NCBI GenBank assembly: GCA_024679565.1
Contig: JAIBDD010000016.1
Span: forward strand, 1-64,000
DNA: 64,000 nt
Direction of reading: 5' to 3'
Source: Bacteroidota bacterium
Lineage (GTDB): Bacteria > Bacteroidota > Bacteroidia > NS11-12g > UBA9320
Below are positions 8,453 to 17,170 of the stretch, in pieces. The notes beneath the pieces were generated by a model. The model searched no databases. It saw only the letters and a program-made list of their open reading frames with translations, and had not been told where the DNA came from. Numbering within the stretch: the stretch's first letter is position 1; each line of letters begins with the position of its first letter. A program made the translations under genes and the position numbers.

Positions 8453-8839
8453 TTATCGTTTACTGAATTGGAATTTCTTTCTTGCTTTCTTTTGCCCAGG
8501 CTTCTTACGCTCAACCATTCTGTTGTCACGTGTCATAAACCCTTCCGCTCTTAAAGCTGGTTTTTGTTCTGCGTCAAGTTCAACTATTGCTTTTGAAATA
8601 GCTAAACGAAGTGCTTCAACCTGACCGGTTGACCCACCACCACTTAACACAGCTTTAATATCATATTGTCCATCTAACCCACACAAGCTTAAAGGCTGGT
8701 GCACTTTGTATTGCTGTGAAGCTGATGGGAAATAATCTTTGTAATCTTTTTTGTTAACGGTAATTGCGCCGTTTCCAGGAGTCATATAAACTCGAGCTAC
8801 TGCAGTTTTTCTTCTGCCTGATGTATTGGTAACTTCCAT
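8453..8839 (-). CDS. rpsI: 30S ribosomal protein S9
   Basis: A small-subunit protein whose C-terminal tail reaches the P-site tRNA. It shows the N-terminal TSGRRKTAVARVYM motif (residues 5-18), the central GGGSTGQVEALRLAISKA block and the basic C-terminus KKPGQKKARKKFQFSKR with the terminal KR that contacts tRNA. Length 128 is normal. It starts 4 nt after rplM, so the two are co-transcribed and probably translationally linked, as in most bacteria. Confidence 0.98.
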   Translation of the reverse strand: MEVTNTSGRRKTAVARVYMTPGNGAITVNKKDYKDYFPSASQQYKVHQPLSLCGLDGQYDIKAVLSGGGSTGQVEALRLAISKAIVELDAEQKPALRAEGFMTRDNRMVERKKPGQKKARKKFQFSKR

Positions 8840-8843
8840 ATTA

Positions 8844-9287
8844 TTACAATTCTAAGGTTTCAGGTTTCTGAGCGGCATGTGGATGCTCTGTCCCAGTGTA
8901 AACAAAAAGGTTATGAAATATCCTGTTCCCTAGTTTGTTTTTAGGCAACATCCCTTTCACAGCTTTTTCAACTAAAGCCTCAGGTTTTTTTGCTAACAAT
9001 TCTTTTGCTAATGTTTCACGCTGACCACCTGGGTAAGAGGTGTGTCTGATGTACACCTTAGTGTCCATCTTGTTCGCTGACATGGTAATCTTCTCAGCAT
9101 TAATTACAATGACGTTGTCACCACAATCAACATGAGGTGTAAAATCAGGTTTGTTTTTACCTCTAATTATCTTAGCGATTTCAGAAGCAAATCTACCTAG
9201 GGTTTTTCCTTCTGCATCAGCAACGTACCATTTTTTCTGAACGGTAGCCTTGTTGGCTGATTTTGTCTTATACGAAAGCGTATCCAC
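8844..9287 (-). CDS. rplM: 50S ribosomal protein L13
   Basis: An early-assembling large-subunit protein. It shows WYVADAEGKTLGRFASEIA (about residues 21-39), DFTPHVDCGDNVIVINAEK (about 49-67) and the VRKMLPKN-like element KGMLPKNKLG (about 113-122). At 147 residues it is typical. It is the first gene of the rplM-rpsI-rpsB-tsf transcript, with a well-formed promoter ending 36 nt before the ATG. Confidence 0.98.
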   Translation of the reverse strand: MDTLSYKTKSANKATVQKKWYVADAEGKTLGRFASEIAKIIRGKNKPDFTPHVDCGDNVIVINAEKITMSANKMDTKVYIRHTSYPGGQRETLAKELLAKKPEALVEKAVKGMLPKNKLGNRIFHNLFVYTGTEHPHAAQKPETLEL

Positions 9288-9323
9288 TGTGTTTTCTTTT
9301 TATTATATCCTCAAAAAGGGCTG

Positions 9324-9354
9324 CAAAAGTAGTCCTAACTTTTTAATTTTTCAA
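9324..9354 (-). promoter_or_regulatory. promoter of the rplM operon
   Basis: On the minus strand TTG (9352-9354), a 20-nt spacer and TACTTTTG (9324-9331) match the Bacteroidota TTG/TAnnTTTG promoter. Predicted transcription start is near 9317, giving a leader of about 30 nt to rplM. Confidence 0.8.
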
Positions 9355-9416
9355 CGAATTTGACTAAAAAAACAGCAAAATAGACAATTGCTTAGTTTTT
9401 ATAGGAATTTAGGGGG

Positions 9417-12400
9417 TTAGCGGATGATTTGAATGGTGCCCTGAGTCTGTTGTCGAATGGTTTTCTTACCCTTATATTTAATGTAGTACGGATACACCCC
9501 TTTTGGCATGCGTTTTCCCATATAATTACCATCCCATTCAAAGTCTTTGTCATTCGTTTCAAACACTTGCTCACCCCATCGATTAAAAACAGCCATATAG
9601 AAGTCTGTCACACCTGCTGTGCGCACATGGTAATAATCATTCACGCCATCTACGCCAGGAGAAAATGCTGTTGGGATAACGACATACACCGAATCGTCAA
9701 CACACACATCGATGCTAAAGGAATCTTTACAACCACCTCTATTTTCTACATACAACCAAATAACATATTTATTGGTATCTGTTTTATAGATATGGCTTGG
9801 ATTATCCATCGTTGAATACGCTTGCTGGGTACTATCACCAAAGTACCATGTCCCTTGTGTAGCCCCAACCGTGTAGTTGATAATTTGCAACTCAGGGTCA
9901 AAAGGATTTAAACAGATTCCTTCGGTTGGTGTAGTTATAAAATACGCATTGATACGCGGGTAGGAAGGAATATATATACCCGAATCAAGGATACATTTTG
10001 TATTTAAGTTCTGTATTCTAAAGTCATACGTAGTTGCGACCTGTGCACTTATTCTATTCGTAAACCTTGGCGGAGTTGTAAACCACCTTACACTGTAAGG
10101 GTCGGTTAATCGAGGTTGCAATTCAGCAAAACCAACCGTCCCATAACATTGTGTGTCTGAGGTTATGGCATCCGTTTCTATTTTAGGAAATACATTAATG
10201 TATACACTATCACTATATGAATCAGAACATCCGTCGGTTATCGTTACATGAACCCATTGTGAATTTGGAGGCCGCACAAAAACATTACGCAGTTTTGAGG
10301 CTGAGGCCGACCAATTATATGCATAACTCGTACCTGCCCCTCGTAAGCCCCCTGCCACCAATGTAGACTGCTCTCCATAACAAAGTGAATCATCATCATA
10401 GGTAAAACTACCTTTTAAGGTGTCAAGCACATCAATGTATGCGCTATCGGTTGTATAACATGTTGCCGTACCAAATCGATACAATATTTTATGATTCCCA
10501 GACCCGGAGAGGTTTGGGTTAAATAGGCTATCTCCGAACGTTGTTCCTGTCCATGTACCTCCATAAGGTGTCCCAGATAAGGTTAAAGTGGTATCGCTAA
10601 AACAGTAAAAGGGTTGATATTGTGAGATACGGGCAATCGGTCTCGCCCCCACTTCAATTTCACAAGAGTCTATACAGCCATAACGTGAAAAATAATATAA
10701 ACGATGAGTTCCGACTCCAGCCGTTCCAGGATCAAATCTTCCTAAGCTGCTATCCAGCACACCAGGTCCGATGAAATAACCCCCAGATTGCTCTGCGTAC
10801 AAAATAATTGAAGGGTCCGTTTCACACAGCAAAGTATCTTGTTGGATATTTGACTGAGGGTGAACCACCATAATCATACTATCCCTGCAACCATAGGCAT
10901 CATAATAAAGCTTGTGCACGCCTCTACCTGCAACAATAGGAGTAAAGTAATTGCCAGATATCCCTGCACCAGTCCATCTCCCACCACCAGGCGTTCTTCT
11001 GGCACTTGACCAGTTTAGTAATAACCTTGGATCCTCGATACAAAACTTCAAAGTATCGTTGTAAATACGTGTTGGGCGCACGTACATAATCTTTTCATCC
11101 TTGCAACCATTTAGATGGTAAAACATCGTATCGTTATACGAAGTACGATTTATAGAGTATACAAATGAAGGGTCATATTCTCCAGTTATAGAGTCAACAA
11201 TTCCACGTCCTACCCAATATCCACCTGCAGGCCATCCAGCATAAGTAAATCCATTGCTCCCGTCTGGACACAGAACCTGATTACCTCTTGCGCTTATTGG
11301 TTTTACGTATACCAAGGTTGTATCCATGCAACCATTTGCATTATAGACAAGTTGTTTATTGCCGGAGCCAGCCAAACGCGGCACAAACCAACCCGACCTT
11401 CTATCATTAAAACCAGGACCAGACCAAACACCCCCTATTGGGCTAAAGTTGAGCAATATTGAATCTGTTGATTGGCAAACGGTGTCAAACTCTTGAGCAA
11501 AAACCGTAAATACGTTTATTCTCTTCGTATCGGAACAACCATTCCAGGTGTATGTTACTATGTAAGTCCCTGTATCAACAGGATTAAACAATCCAGTACT
11601 GTCTATATTCGGGCCCGACCATATACCACCTGCAGGGTTTGCTCCTGTTACTCGAAACGGGGACAAACCTGGACAAGATGCATCTGGAGGCCCAGCATCA
11701 AAAGCAATAACATGGACGATTGTGGTATCAATACATCCTGCAAAATGATAAATCTCAAGGTGTGAACCAGCACCGGCTGTTGGAGCGTCAAACAACCCAG
11801 TTGCGAAATCCGTGATGCCATTTCCAGTCCAATAACCGCCTACAGGAGTAGCTGTTAAATTAAAGGGATTGGCTGCTTCACATACGGTTGTATCCCCACG
11901 AGCCACAGGTGGGCTCACAACTTCTATCCAAATAGAATCTGTACCCGGGATTGAAACACCGTCAGAAACAGTCAATTTCACCCAGCCAGAGGTCAGCGGA
12001 CAATAGGTATGCGGACCAAAGCTGCCATTTATTCCTGATGACCAATTGAATACATATAAGCTAGAATCACCTCCTGTTACTTCTGCCGTTATTTCAGTGC
12101 AAGTTCCGTTACATACTGTATCCGGATCCGCAATTAAGTTTACATAAATTGGGCAATTGGTAATGTCAAATGTCGTATCAGAATGTAACGTCCAAGCCGA
12201 ATCACATCGATCATATTTTATAGCATCAAATTCAACTGTATAAGTCCCACTGCGGTCTAACATGGGTGTTACATTTAACACAAATGTGTCTGTTTCGTTG
12301 TTGGCGTCACAATTAATTGGAGTTAACGTCACTCCAGGATTGATTGGCCCTGTCACCGTAAAATTAGAACCTGATAATGAGTCGCAGTTCCACTTTTGAT

Positions 12401-12890
12401 CAAGTTTTATACCCACTTTAGAATCTTCACAACTCACCGTAGGTGGCATAATTTTCGGTGGCAAGATTGGTATAACTTTGGTTGTCCAACTGGCTTCCCA
12501 CCCATCACAATACTTACTCGCATCGCTATGAAAGTATATTGTTAAACATGAATCCGTCGTGGTATAAGAACTTGGCGTACTTGATCCTGAAATCTTACCG
12601 CTTAGCTTATTGGCCGTAGTGTCTTTCCCGTCATATAAGATAAGGTAATCCAGATCGGCCTCTGTACAAAACGATGAAAAACTTAACGTAATACTTTCAG
12701 CACCTGGTACACAAATCGTAAATATATAGTCTTCATTGTGGTCATAATCTAAGGATGTACTCCCGTTGTCGCTATCAAAAAAATTACCCTTACAATCACT
12801 CACCTTTGCATTACTCATGTAAAAGTCGTTTTGCGCGTAGCTTGTAATGGCAAAAATTAAAAATATTGATATGGCAATCAGTTGTCTCAA
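9417..12890 (-). CDS. CUB-domain, T9SS type B sorted surface protein
   Basis: A 1,157-residue secreted protein. Signal peptide 1-19 (cut after SYA), then a CUB domain at about 33-140 (SLDYDHNEDYIFTIC, YLILYDGKD, CDGWEASW). From about 330 to 800 there are seven tandem modules of about 65 residues, each with GG.W.G.G, F.P...G.G and a closing GC.D. A PKD-like domain follows (near 1000-1070, WYFGDS...HIYKTDTNKYVIWL), and the protein ends with a gliding-motility C-terminal domain (IPTAFSPGVDGVNDYY, FNRWGEQVFE, GVYPYYIKYKG), the type B T9SS export signal. It should be exported across the outer membrane and stay at or leave the surface; the CUB and modules suggest binding to glycans or proteins. It is the last gene of the six-gene DUF1501 unit and overlaps the preceding lipoprotein gene by 4 nt. 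Confidence 0.88.
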   Translation of the reverse strand: MRQLIAISIFLIFAITSYAQNDFYMSNAKVSDCKGNFFDSDNGSTSLDYDHNEDYIFTICVPGAESITLSFSSFCTEADLDYLILYDGKDTTANKLSGKISGSSTPSSYTTTDSCLTIYFHSDASKYCDGWEASWTTKVIPILPPKIMPPTVSCEDSKVGIKLDQKWNCDSLSGSNFTVTGPINPGVTLTPINCDANNETDTFVLNVTPMLDRSGTYTVEFDAIKYDRCDSAWTLHSDTTFDITNCPIYVNLIADPDTVCNGTCTEITAEVTGGDSSLYVFNWSSGINGSFGPHTYCPLTSGWVKLTVSDGVSIPGTDSIWIEVVSPPVARGDTTVCEAANPFNLTATPVGGYWTGNGITDFATGLFDAPTAGAGSHLEIYHFAGCIDTTIVHVIAFDAGPPDASCPGLSPFRVTGANPAGGIWSGPNIDSTGLFNPVDTGTYIVTYTWNGCSDTKRINVFTVFAQEFDTVCQSTDSILLNFSPIGGVWSGPGFNDRRSGWFVPRLAGSGNKQLVYNANGCMDTTLVYVKPISARGNQVLCPDGSNGFTYAGWPAGGYWVGRGIVDSITGEYDPSFVYSINRTSYNDTMFYHLNGCKDEKIMYVRPTRIYNDTLKFCIEDPRLLLNWSSARRTPGGGRWTGAGISGNYFTPIVAGRGVHKLYYDAYGCRDSMIMVVHPQSNIQQDTLLCETDPSIILYAEQSGGYFIGPGVLDSSLGRFDPGTAGVGTHRLYYFSRYGCIDSCEIEVGARPIARISQYQPFYCFSDTTLTLSGTPYGGTWTGTTFGDSLFNPNLSGSGNHKILYRFGTATCYTTDSAYIDVLDTLKGSFTYDDDSLCYGEQSTLVAGGLRGAGTSYAYNWSASASKLRNVFVRPPNSQWVHVTITDGCSDSYSDSVYINVFPKIETDAITSDTQCYGTVGFAELQPRLTDPYSVRWFTTPPRFTNRISAQVATTYDFRIQNLNTKCILDSGIYIPSYPRINAYFITTPTEGICLNPFDPELQIINYTVGATQGTWYFGDSTQQAYSTMDNPSHIYKTDTNKYVIWLYVENRGGCKDSFSIDVCVDDSVYVVIPTAFSPGVDGVNDYYHVRTAGVTDFYMAVFNRWGEQVFETNDKDFEWDGNYMGKRMPKGVYPYYIKYKGKKTIRQQTQGTIQIIR

Positions 12891-13333
12891 CGGCGCACGA
12901 TACTTATTTCGTCGGTCTGAATTGGGTTGCTGGCATTACCCGCGCGATCTGTAAATATGAGTTCATAGGTTGTCAGTTCATTTTCGCTAGACCCTAGCAA
13001 AAAAGTATTTTTTAATTTTACCGTTAGTTCGCCTGCAATATCTAAATTGGCGTCGATTGGCGCTAACAAGCCTACATGCTGAAAATCTGAAGTTTCAAGC
13101 CTTAAATCATGAATACCAAGCGGCTTAATATCCGGGTTTTCGTAACCCAAATCGCCATCGGGATCTGAGTACTTAAATGTAATCAATATAGAGTCTTGAA
13201 ACTCTTTCACTTCACGTGGCTGAATATCTACGTACTCAATAATAGGAGGTCCAGAAGGTTTCTCGACTAGAGTTACCTCGGTACAACCTAAGGAAAGCAT
13301 TATTATAGTAGTGAGGTAAAGTAGTTTTTGCAT
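12887..13333 (-). CDS. small lipoprotein (Ig-like), paralogue of 60581-61102
   Basis: A 148-residue lipoprotein; the lipobox Cys is residue 17 (MLSLGC). The mature part reads as one beta-sandwich: FKYSDPDGDLGYENPD near residue 54, a central DLRLE strand, and a closing YELIFTDRAGNASNPI. The same order (Y.D.DG.LG, then NLHI, then L.I.DR..N.SN.I) occurs in the lipoprotein at 60581-61102, so the two are paralogues. No enzyme motif is seen. Located between the cytochrome-like lipoprotein (5 nt upstream) and the CUB protein (4-nt overlap), it may serve as a periplasmic or surface scaffold for that unit; this is inference. Confidence 0.75.
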   Translation of the reverse strand: MQKLLYLTTIIMLSLGCTEVTLVEKPSGPPIIEYVDIQPREVKEFQDSILITFKYSDPDGDLGYENPDIKPLGIHDLRLETSDFQHVGLLAPIDANLDIAGELTVKLKNTFLLGSSENELTTYELIFTDRAGNASNPIQTDEISIVRR

Positions 13334-13338
13334 GCGTT

Positions 13339-14286
13339 CTATTTCAATTTTAAGGTTGCGTATTCTTTCGCTCTAAACAGGGAGTTATCATTTGGCGCTT
13401 CGCTCGAATTGACTCCGTCAGAAACATGAGTTCTTAACCAAATCACATCCCCACTTTGCCAATCTGCTAGTGAAATAGTGGCTCGGTGATAAAATGACTC
13501 ATCTTCACCAAAATACCCTTTGGCCGTTTCGGGGCTGCCTGTGTAAGTCAGCGTCGTCATTTTCGTACTATCAAAATCATTCGCCATTATAGACAGATCA
13601 ACAGACGCGTTGGTGAGTTGATCTGGAGTTAACCCATCATCTTCAAACGACACCCAAATCTCAACACTTGAGGCACCCGATGGTATATTCATGGACTTAT
13701 AGATCCCATTTCGTGAGACAACGCTTCCATTTACTTTCGCGATTATTCCATTTAATTGAACTGGGTAATTTGACGCCGTTGGAACTTCCCCGTTTTGGTT
13801 TAACGCCCCATTGTCAATCCATGTTTCAATGTTCTTAATGTATTCGTCTTTCTTCTGAGGCCAATCGCTGTCGGGATCCGCCAGAATTGGCATTGTTCCA
13901 GAATTACCGTTAATATCAACCAACATCCGCCTTACAAGCATACTTGTAGACGCGTTGCCCGGAGTTACCCTTGCCGTTAGTGGGTTCATATCATCTTGTT
14001 TGATAATAGGCTGACCAATCAGTGTGTTGTAAGATGATTCAATTGTTCTAAAATCTGGCTCGAAATTTCCGTCATGACATCCTGAATTTGCACACGTTGG
14101 TAAGAATATGTTTGCATGTATCCCTTCAATGGTGTTCGGATCTAAATCCGCCTTTGAACCATCTACTTTTTCATGCTCTTGCCCTACGGTTTGATTATCG
14201 TAAGGATTGGTCACGTCTGGATCTGAACTGTTACATCCAACTGATAATAGTACCCCTAAAAAATATAGCGCACTTAGTTTTCTCAT
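13339..14286 (-). CDS. lipoprotein with C-x4-C-H cytochrome-like domain
   Basis: A 315-residue lipoprotein with lipobox Cys18 (LLSVGC). Residues 52-160 resemble the cytochrome domains that accompany DUF1549/DUF1501 proteins in Planctomycetes: IFLPTCANSGCHDG gives Cys65, Cys70 and His71 (C-x4-C-H instead of C-x2-C-H), then RVTPGNASTSMLVRRM, TMP with Met132 as a possible distal ligand, and IKNIETWIDNGALN. If heme is attached it would be a single c-type heme on an unusual linker. The C-terminal half (about 170-315) is a beta-rich domain with an EFW-like ISLADWQSGDVIWLRTHVSD strand. It overlaps the DUF1501 gene by 4 nt. It could equally be a degenerate, heme-free relative. Confidence 0.72.
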   Translation of the reverse strand: MRKLSALYFLGVLLSVGCNSSDPDVTNPYDNQTVGQEHEKVDGSKADLDPNTIEGIHANIFLPTCANSGCHDGNFEPDFRTIESSYNTLIGQPIIKQDDMNPLTARVTPGNASTSMLVRRMLVDINGNSGTMPILADPDSDWPQKKDEYIKNIETWIDNGALNQNGEVPTASNYPVQLNGIIAKVNGSVVSRNGIYKSMNIPSGASSVEIWVSFEDDGLTPDQLTNASVDLSIMANDFDSTKMTTLTYTGSPETAKGYFGEDESFYHRATISLADWQSGDVIWLRTHVSDGVNSSEAPNDNSLFRAKEYATLKLK

Positions 14287-15629
14287 ATCCTATCAAATAA
14301 TGATTTTGAACCAGGGTTTACGAATCCAGCATTTAACACCGCATCTTTTACACCGAATATATCTGCCACCGTTAACACATTGTCTGTAGTTAAACCAATT
14401 TGGTTCGACTCACTACCTACAATCATATTCGAAGGAACGTTGGGACCAGCCATCAAGCTCCATACACGTCTTGTGTTGGCATCGCCACTATGGTCATAAC
14501 CATACCAGTCATTTTCATCTTGAATTGGGTTCGGGTTTAAATTTCTACCACACTCTGGCGTAGCCAACATAATTGTCTTTCCAGCCATTTCAGGAATCTC
14601 TTTTTGAATGTAATCCCACAACCAGCCAACTCCGTGGTCCGCTCTATGCAATGATCTCAGATATCCACTAAAATTACCATGACACCCATCAACGTTGGTA
14701 AGATTGACTACCGTAATTTTGGGTTTAAAGTATTTCATTACCTCAGCTGCATACGCAAGAGTATTCAAATCACCACTGCTTCCTGCAGGAGGACGTGCCA
14801 GTCCGCCAGTTTGTTTTTTAGTAAACATCTCTCTGACGAATTTTTTAATATTTTCTTTTTCATCTTCTCCGTTGCGGATGCCTTGCACTTCTCCATTTTT
14901 GATTCTAAACGAATTGTTTAAGAATTCTCTCATCTTCTGAATCGGCTCAAGTTCCTCATCTGGATGATACACTTTGGCATTACTCAGTACGTCCAAGCCC
15001 TCGTTGCCAAACGTAATACTAGGCGCAACAAAATTTGCTCCATACTCGGTACCGTACATTTCATGATTACTTGAGTTTAGTAAAGGAAATGAATTCCCGA
15101 TACCAGAACCAACAAACCATACATCTGAAGCTTTAAACCCTCTGTGTCTCCTCAAATATTCAAAAATGGTAGGCGAATTGGGTCTAACTTTTAATCCTTG
15201 TGCTGTAGACCGACTTCCCGTTAATAAGGAATTTAGCCCCCCGTAATGCCCTCCATTCACCGCTTCGACTTCAGGAAACAACAAACCCTGAGACTGCAAA
15301 GTGTTGGTCAATAACTTGGGAATTGGTAGACTTCCTGTCGGCTCATTGGTCGGTGTTGTACCATACACAATCTTTTTGTCAGGAGCCGTCCCGTTAAACA
15401 TGTTGTACATGATATTGCCGCCGATGTCTACGCCTTGGCTACCAGACAAATATTGCTGCAATACCGATTCCTGCTGTCGCACACCTCCGGCAAATAACAC
15501 ATATATCACGTGATCTGCAAGCTCAGCGTTTGTTTTGGCAAACAATCTACCCGAAGGTAATATATAAGGGAACGCGGCACTTCCTGCTGCGGTCAAGCCT
15601 ACTTTTTTAACAAATTCTCTTCTTTCCAT
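14283..15629 (-). CDS. DUF1501-like protein, Tat signal
   Basis: A 448-residue protein of the DUF1501 group, an alkaline-phosphatase-superfamily-like fold of unknown activity. The N-terminus MERREFVKKVGLTAAGSAAF has the twin Arg at 3-4 expected for Tat export of a folded protein. C-terminal landmarks near residues 355-400 are ATPECGRNLN, a YDHSG and VWSLMAGPNVPSN, corresponding to the E.GR...DH....l.AG core of the family. Members in Planctomycetes are paired with DUF1549/DUF1553/cytochrome proteins; here the flanking genes supply separate counterparts. Spacing: 8 nt after the upstream lipoprotein, 4-nt overlap with the downstream one. Substrate and cofactor unknown; hydrolase or redox partner are both possible. 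Confidence 0.8.
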   Translation of the reverse strand: MERREFVKKVGLTAAGSAAFPYILPSGRLFAKTNAELADHVIYVLFAGGVRQQESVLQQYLSGSQGVDIGGNIMYNMFNGTAPDKKIVYGTTPTNEPTGSLPIPKLLTNTLQSQGLLFPEVEAVNGGHYGGLNSLLTGSRSTAQGLKVRPNSPTIFEYLRRHRGFKASDVWFVGSGIGNSFPLLNSSNHEMYGTEYGANFVAPSITFGNEGLDVLSNAKVYHPDEELEPIQKMREFLNNSFRIKNGEVQGIRNGEDEKENIKKFVREMFTKKQTGGLARPPAGSSGDLNTLAYAAEVMKYFKPKITVVNLTNVDGCHGNFSGYLRSLHRADHGVGWLWDYIQKEIPEMAGKTIMLATPECGRNLNPNPIQDENDWYGYDHSGDANTRRVWSLMAGPNVPSNMIVGSESNQIGLTTDNVLTVADIFGVKDAVLNAGFVNPGSKSLFDRI

Positions 15630-15637
15630 AATGCGAC

Positions 15638-16135
15638 TTAATAAAACTGGTACTCATCTGCAGATGCAAAGGCCGTGTACACCAACTCTGGTGTGATATT
15701 CGGATTTGCTTCTATGTAATTAACGAAAAATGCTTTTTCAATTTCGGTTGGTATCCGTACAAAAAACAATTTGTACGTATCAGTAATAAACGAATCCAAG
15801 TCCGTTCTCATTTCATCGTTGGTTGGCATAACCACATTACCATTATTCATGTAGTTACTAACGATTACCTCATTTATCAGTGCTTTATCGCCAAACGATT
15901 CAATAACACGCTCTGTGCGTATCAATTGATTACTGGAAATTGCTTTCTGATGTAACGTGGTATACAGAATAGAAATGAACTGCTTATTGGACTTTGATCT
16001 GTCTTTTATCAAACTCTTATCTTCAATGTCGACATCGTTGACATCGTACGTAGCGATAACATCCTTTTTGCACGACGCAAGACTGATGATGGCCACACCT
16101 ATTATGATTAAATACTTGTTTTTAAAAATCCGCAT
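15638..16135 (-). CDS. lipoprotein, DUF1553-like fragment
   Basis: A 165-residue lipoprotein with lipobox Cys22 (SLASC). Near the C-terminus, YKLFFVRIPTEIEKAFFVN (about 122-140) followed by PELVYTAFASADEYQFY resembles the repeated R.PT..E..... helix motif of DUF1549/DUF1553 proteins and of the upstream neighbour (LLDRDPTTSEV). The first 100 residues are helical and unremarkable. It starts inside the preceding gene (14-nt overlap), which argues for translational coupling and a shared complex. I cannot assign a biochemical function; the DUF1553 relation is a motif-level inference that a profile search could overturn. Confidence 0.65.
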   Translation of the reverse strand: MRIFKNKYLIIIGVAIISLASCKKDVIATYDVNDVDIEDKSLIKDRSKSNKQFISILYTTLHQKAISSNQLIRTERVIESFGDKALINEVIVSNYMNNGNVVMPTNDEMRTDLDSFITDTYKLFFVRIPTEIEKAFFVNYIEANPNITPELVYTAFASADEYQFY

Positions 16136-17054
16136 ACTCGTCTGTTATTATGATTTCTTTTTGAAGGTTTCTAAAGTCTTGAGTACTCTGGAGTGTTTGA
16201 AAATGACTGGACACCTCTGAGGTGGTTGGATCACGATCCAACAAGGTTAAATACGTCCAACGTATCAACCCTTCATAAAACTCATCCGATTCTGTCAACA
16301 GTTTGCAGTACCCCCCTTTTGTGGCAGCAAAACCGCCAAAGAGTGGACCGACTTCGTTTCTCTCTATGATGTTAAAGGCAATATCAAATTCTGTTTGGGT
16401 CGGAAAACGATAAAACAAATCGTCAAATGAAGCATTCACAAAATTGAATGTATTCATATTGATTTCGTCATAGACATTGTTGTTTAGCATCCGCGCAAAT
16501 ACTTCATTCAATGTTATTTCCTGATTCCTGAATTCATATTTGGCATCAAGGACTTCTTGATTTCGCTTAATCTTATCCAGTGCCGCAAAAACACGTATAG
16601 AGTCTCCAAGCAATCTTCCTTGTCTTAAAGAATTGTTTGCATTGCCTATATGCCTCGTAAAGGATGGCGTTTCAGCTCCTTCAACCATCCTTGACTTAAT
16701 AATTATATACAAGCGCTCTCCATAAGCGATTGAGTAACTAGAGTCGCCTACGACTTCAGCTGAATCCGTCTGTAATTTTGTAACTAGAGTCTCTCTACTT
16801 GCCTTACTTAAGTTATTCTCCTTAAGTAAATCAGTCTCAAACGCCAATTCGGTTTCAAGAGGTGTTCTGCCGATTAAATCAATAAATACACGTGTAACAT
16901 AGCCTTCAATCTTAATCGTAGGAATACGGTGGGGTGAAATGGCTGTATTGTTGTCAAAGTTTTTGTCTTCTGTTTTTTTACATGATACAAAAACCGTAGT
17001 CAATAAGACTAAACAAAAAACCCATTTAATAAAAGAATTAGAGGTACACGACAT
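16122..17054 (-). CDS. lipoprotein, DUF1549-like
   Basis: A 310-residue lipoprotein; lipobox Cys25 (VFVSC). Residues 51-100 read YVTRVFIDLIGRTPLETELA and then SRETLVTKLQTDS, YGERLY, closely following the DUF1549 signature in which a D.TG.PPT..E helix pair is followed by L...Y..R. A second such element, YLTLLDRDPTTSEV (about 268-281), precedes an IIITDEYADF end. In Planctomycetes DUF1549 is usually one part of a larger protein with a cytochrome domain and DUF1553; here it is a free-standing lipoprotein opening the six-gene unit that includes DUF1501. A -7 box lies 25 nt upstream. The role is unknown. Confidence 0.68.
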   Translation of the reverse strand: MSCTSNSFIKWVFCLVLLTTVFVSCKKTEDKNFDNNTAISPHRIPTIKIEGYVTRVFIDLIGRTPLETELAFETDLLKENNLSKASRETLVTKLQTDSAEVVGDSSYSIAYGERLYIIIKSRMVEGAETPSFTRHIGNANNSLRQGRLLGDSIRVFAALDKIKRNQEVLDAKYEFRNQEITLNEVFARMLNNNVYDEINMNTFNFVNASFDDLFYRFPTQTEFDIAFNIIERNEVGPLFGGFAATKGGYCKLLTESDEFYEGLIRWTYLTLLDRDPTTSEVSSHFQTLQSTQDFRNLQKEIIITDEYADF

Positions 17055-17078
17055 GTTGAAGTAGCAAAAGCATTATAC

Positions 17079-17086
17079 CAAATATA
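17079..17086 (-). promoter_or_regulatory. -7 box (TATATTTG) before the DUF1549/DUF1501 unit
   Basis: Exact TAnnTTTG on the minus strand 24 nt before the ATG at 17054; no TTG at ideal spacing. It is the only promoter-like signal I see for the six genes down to 9417. Confidence 0.45.
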
Positions 17087-17170
17087 CGAAAATCTCTTCA
17101 AATATTTGTCTCAAAACCCCTAAAAAGGTTGCATCAATTACACCAAAACATGTGAATATGGCAAAATAAT

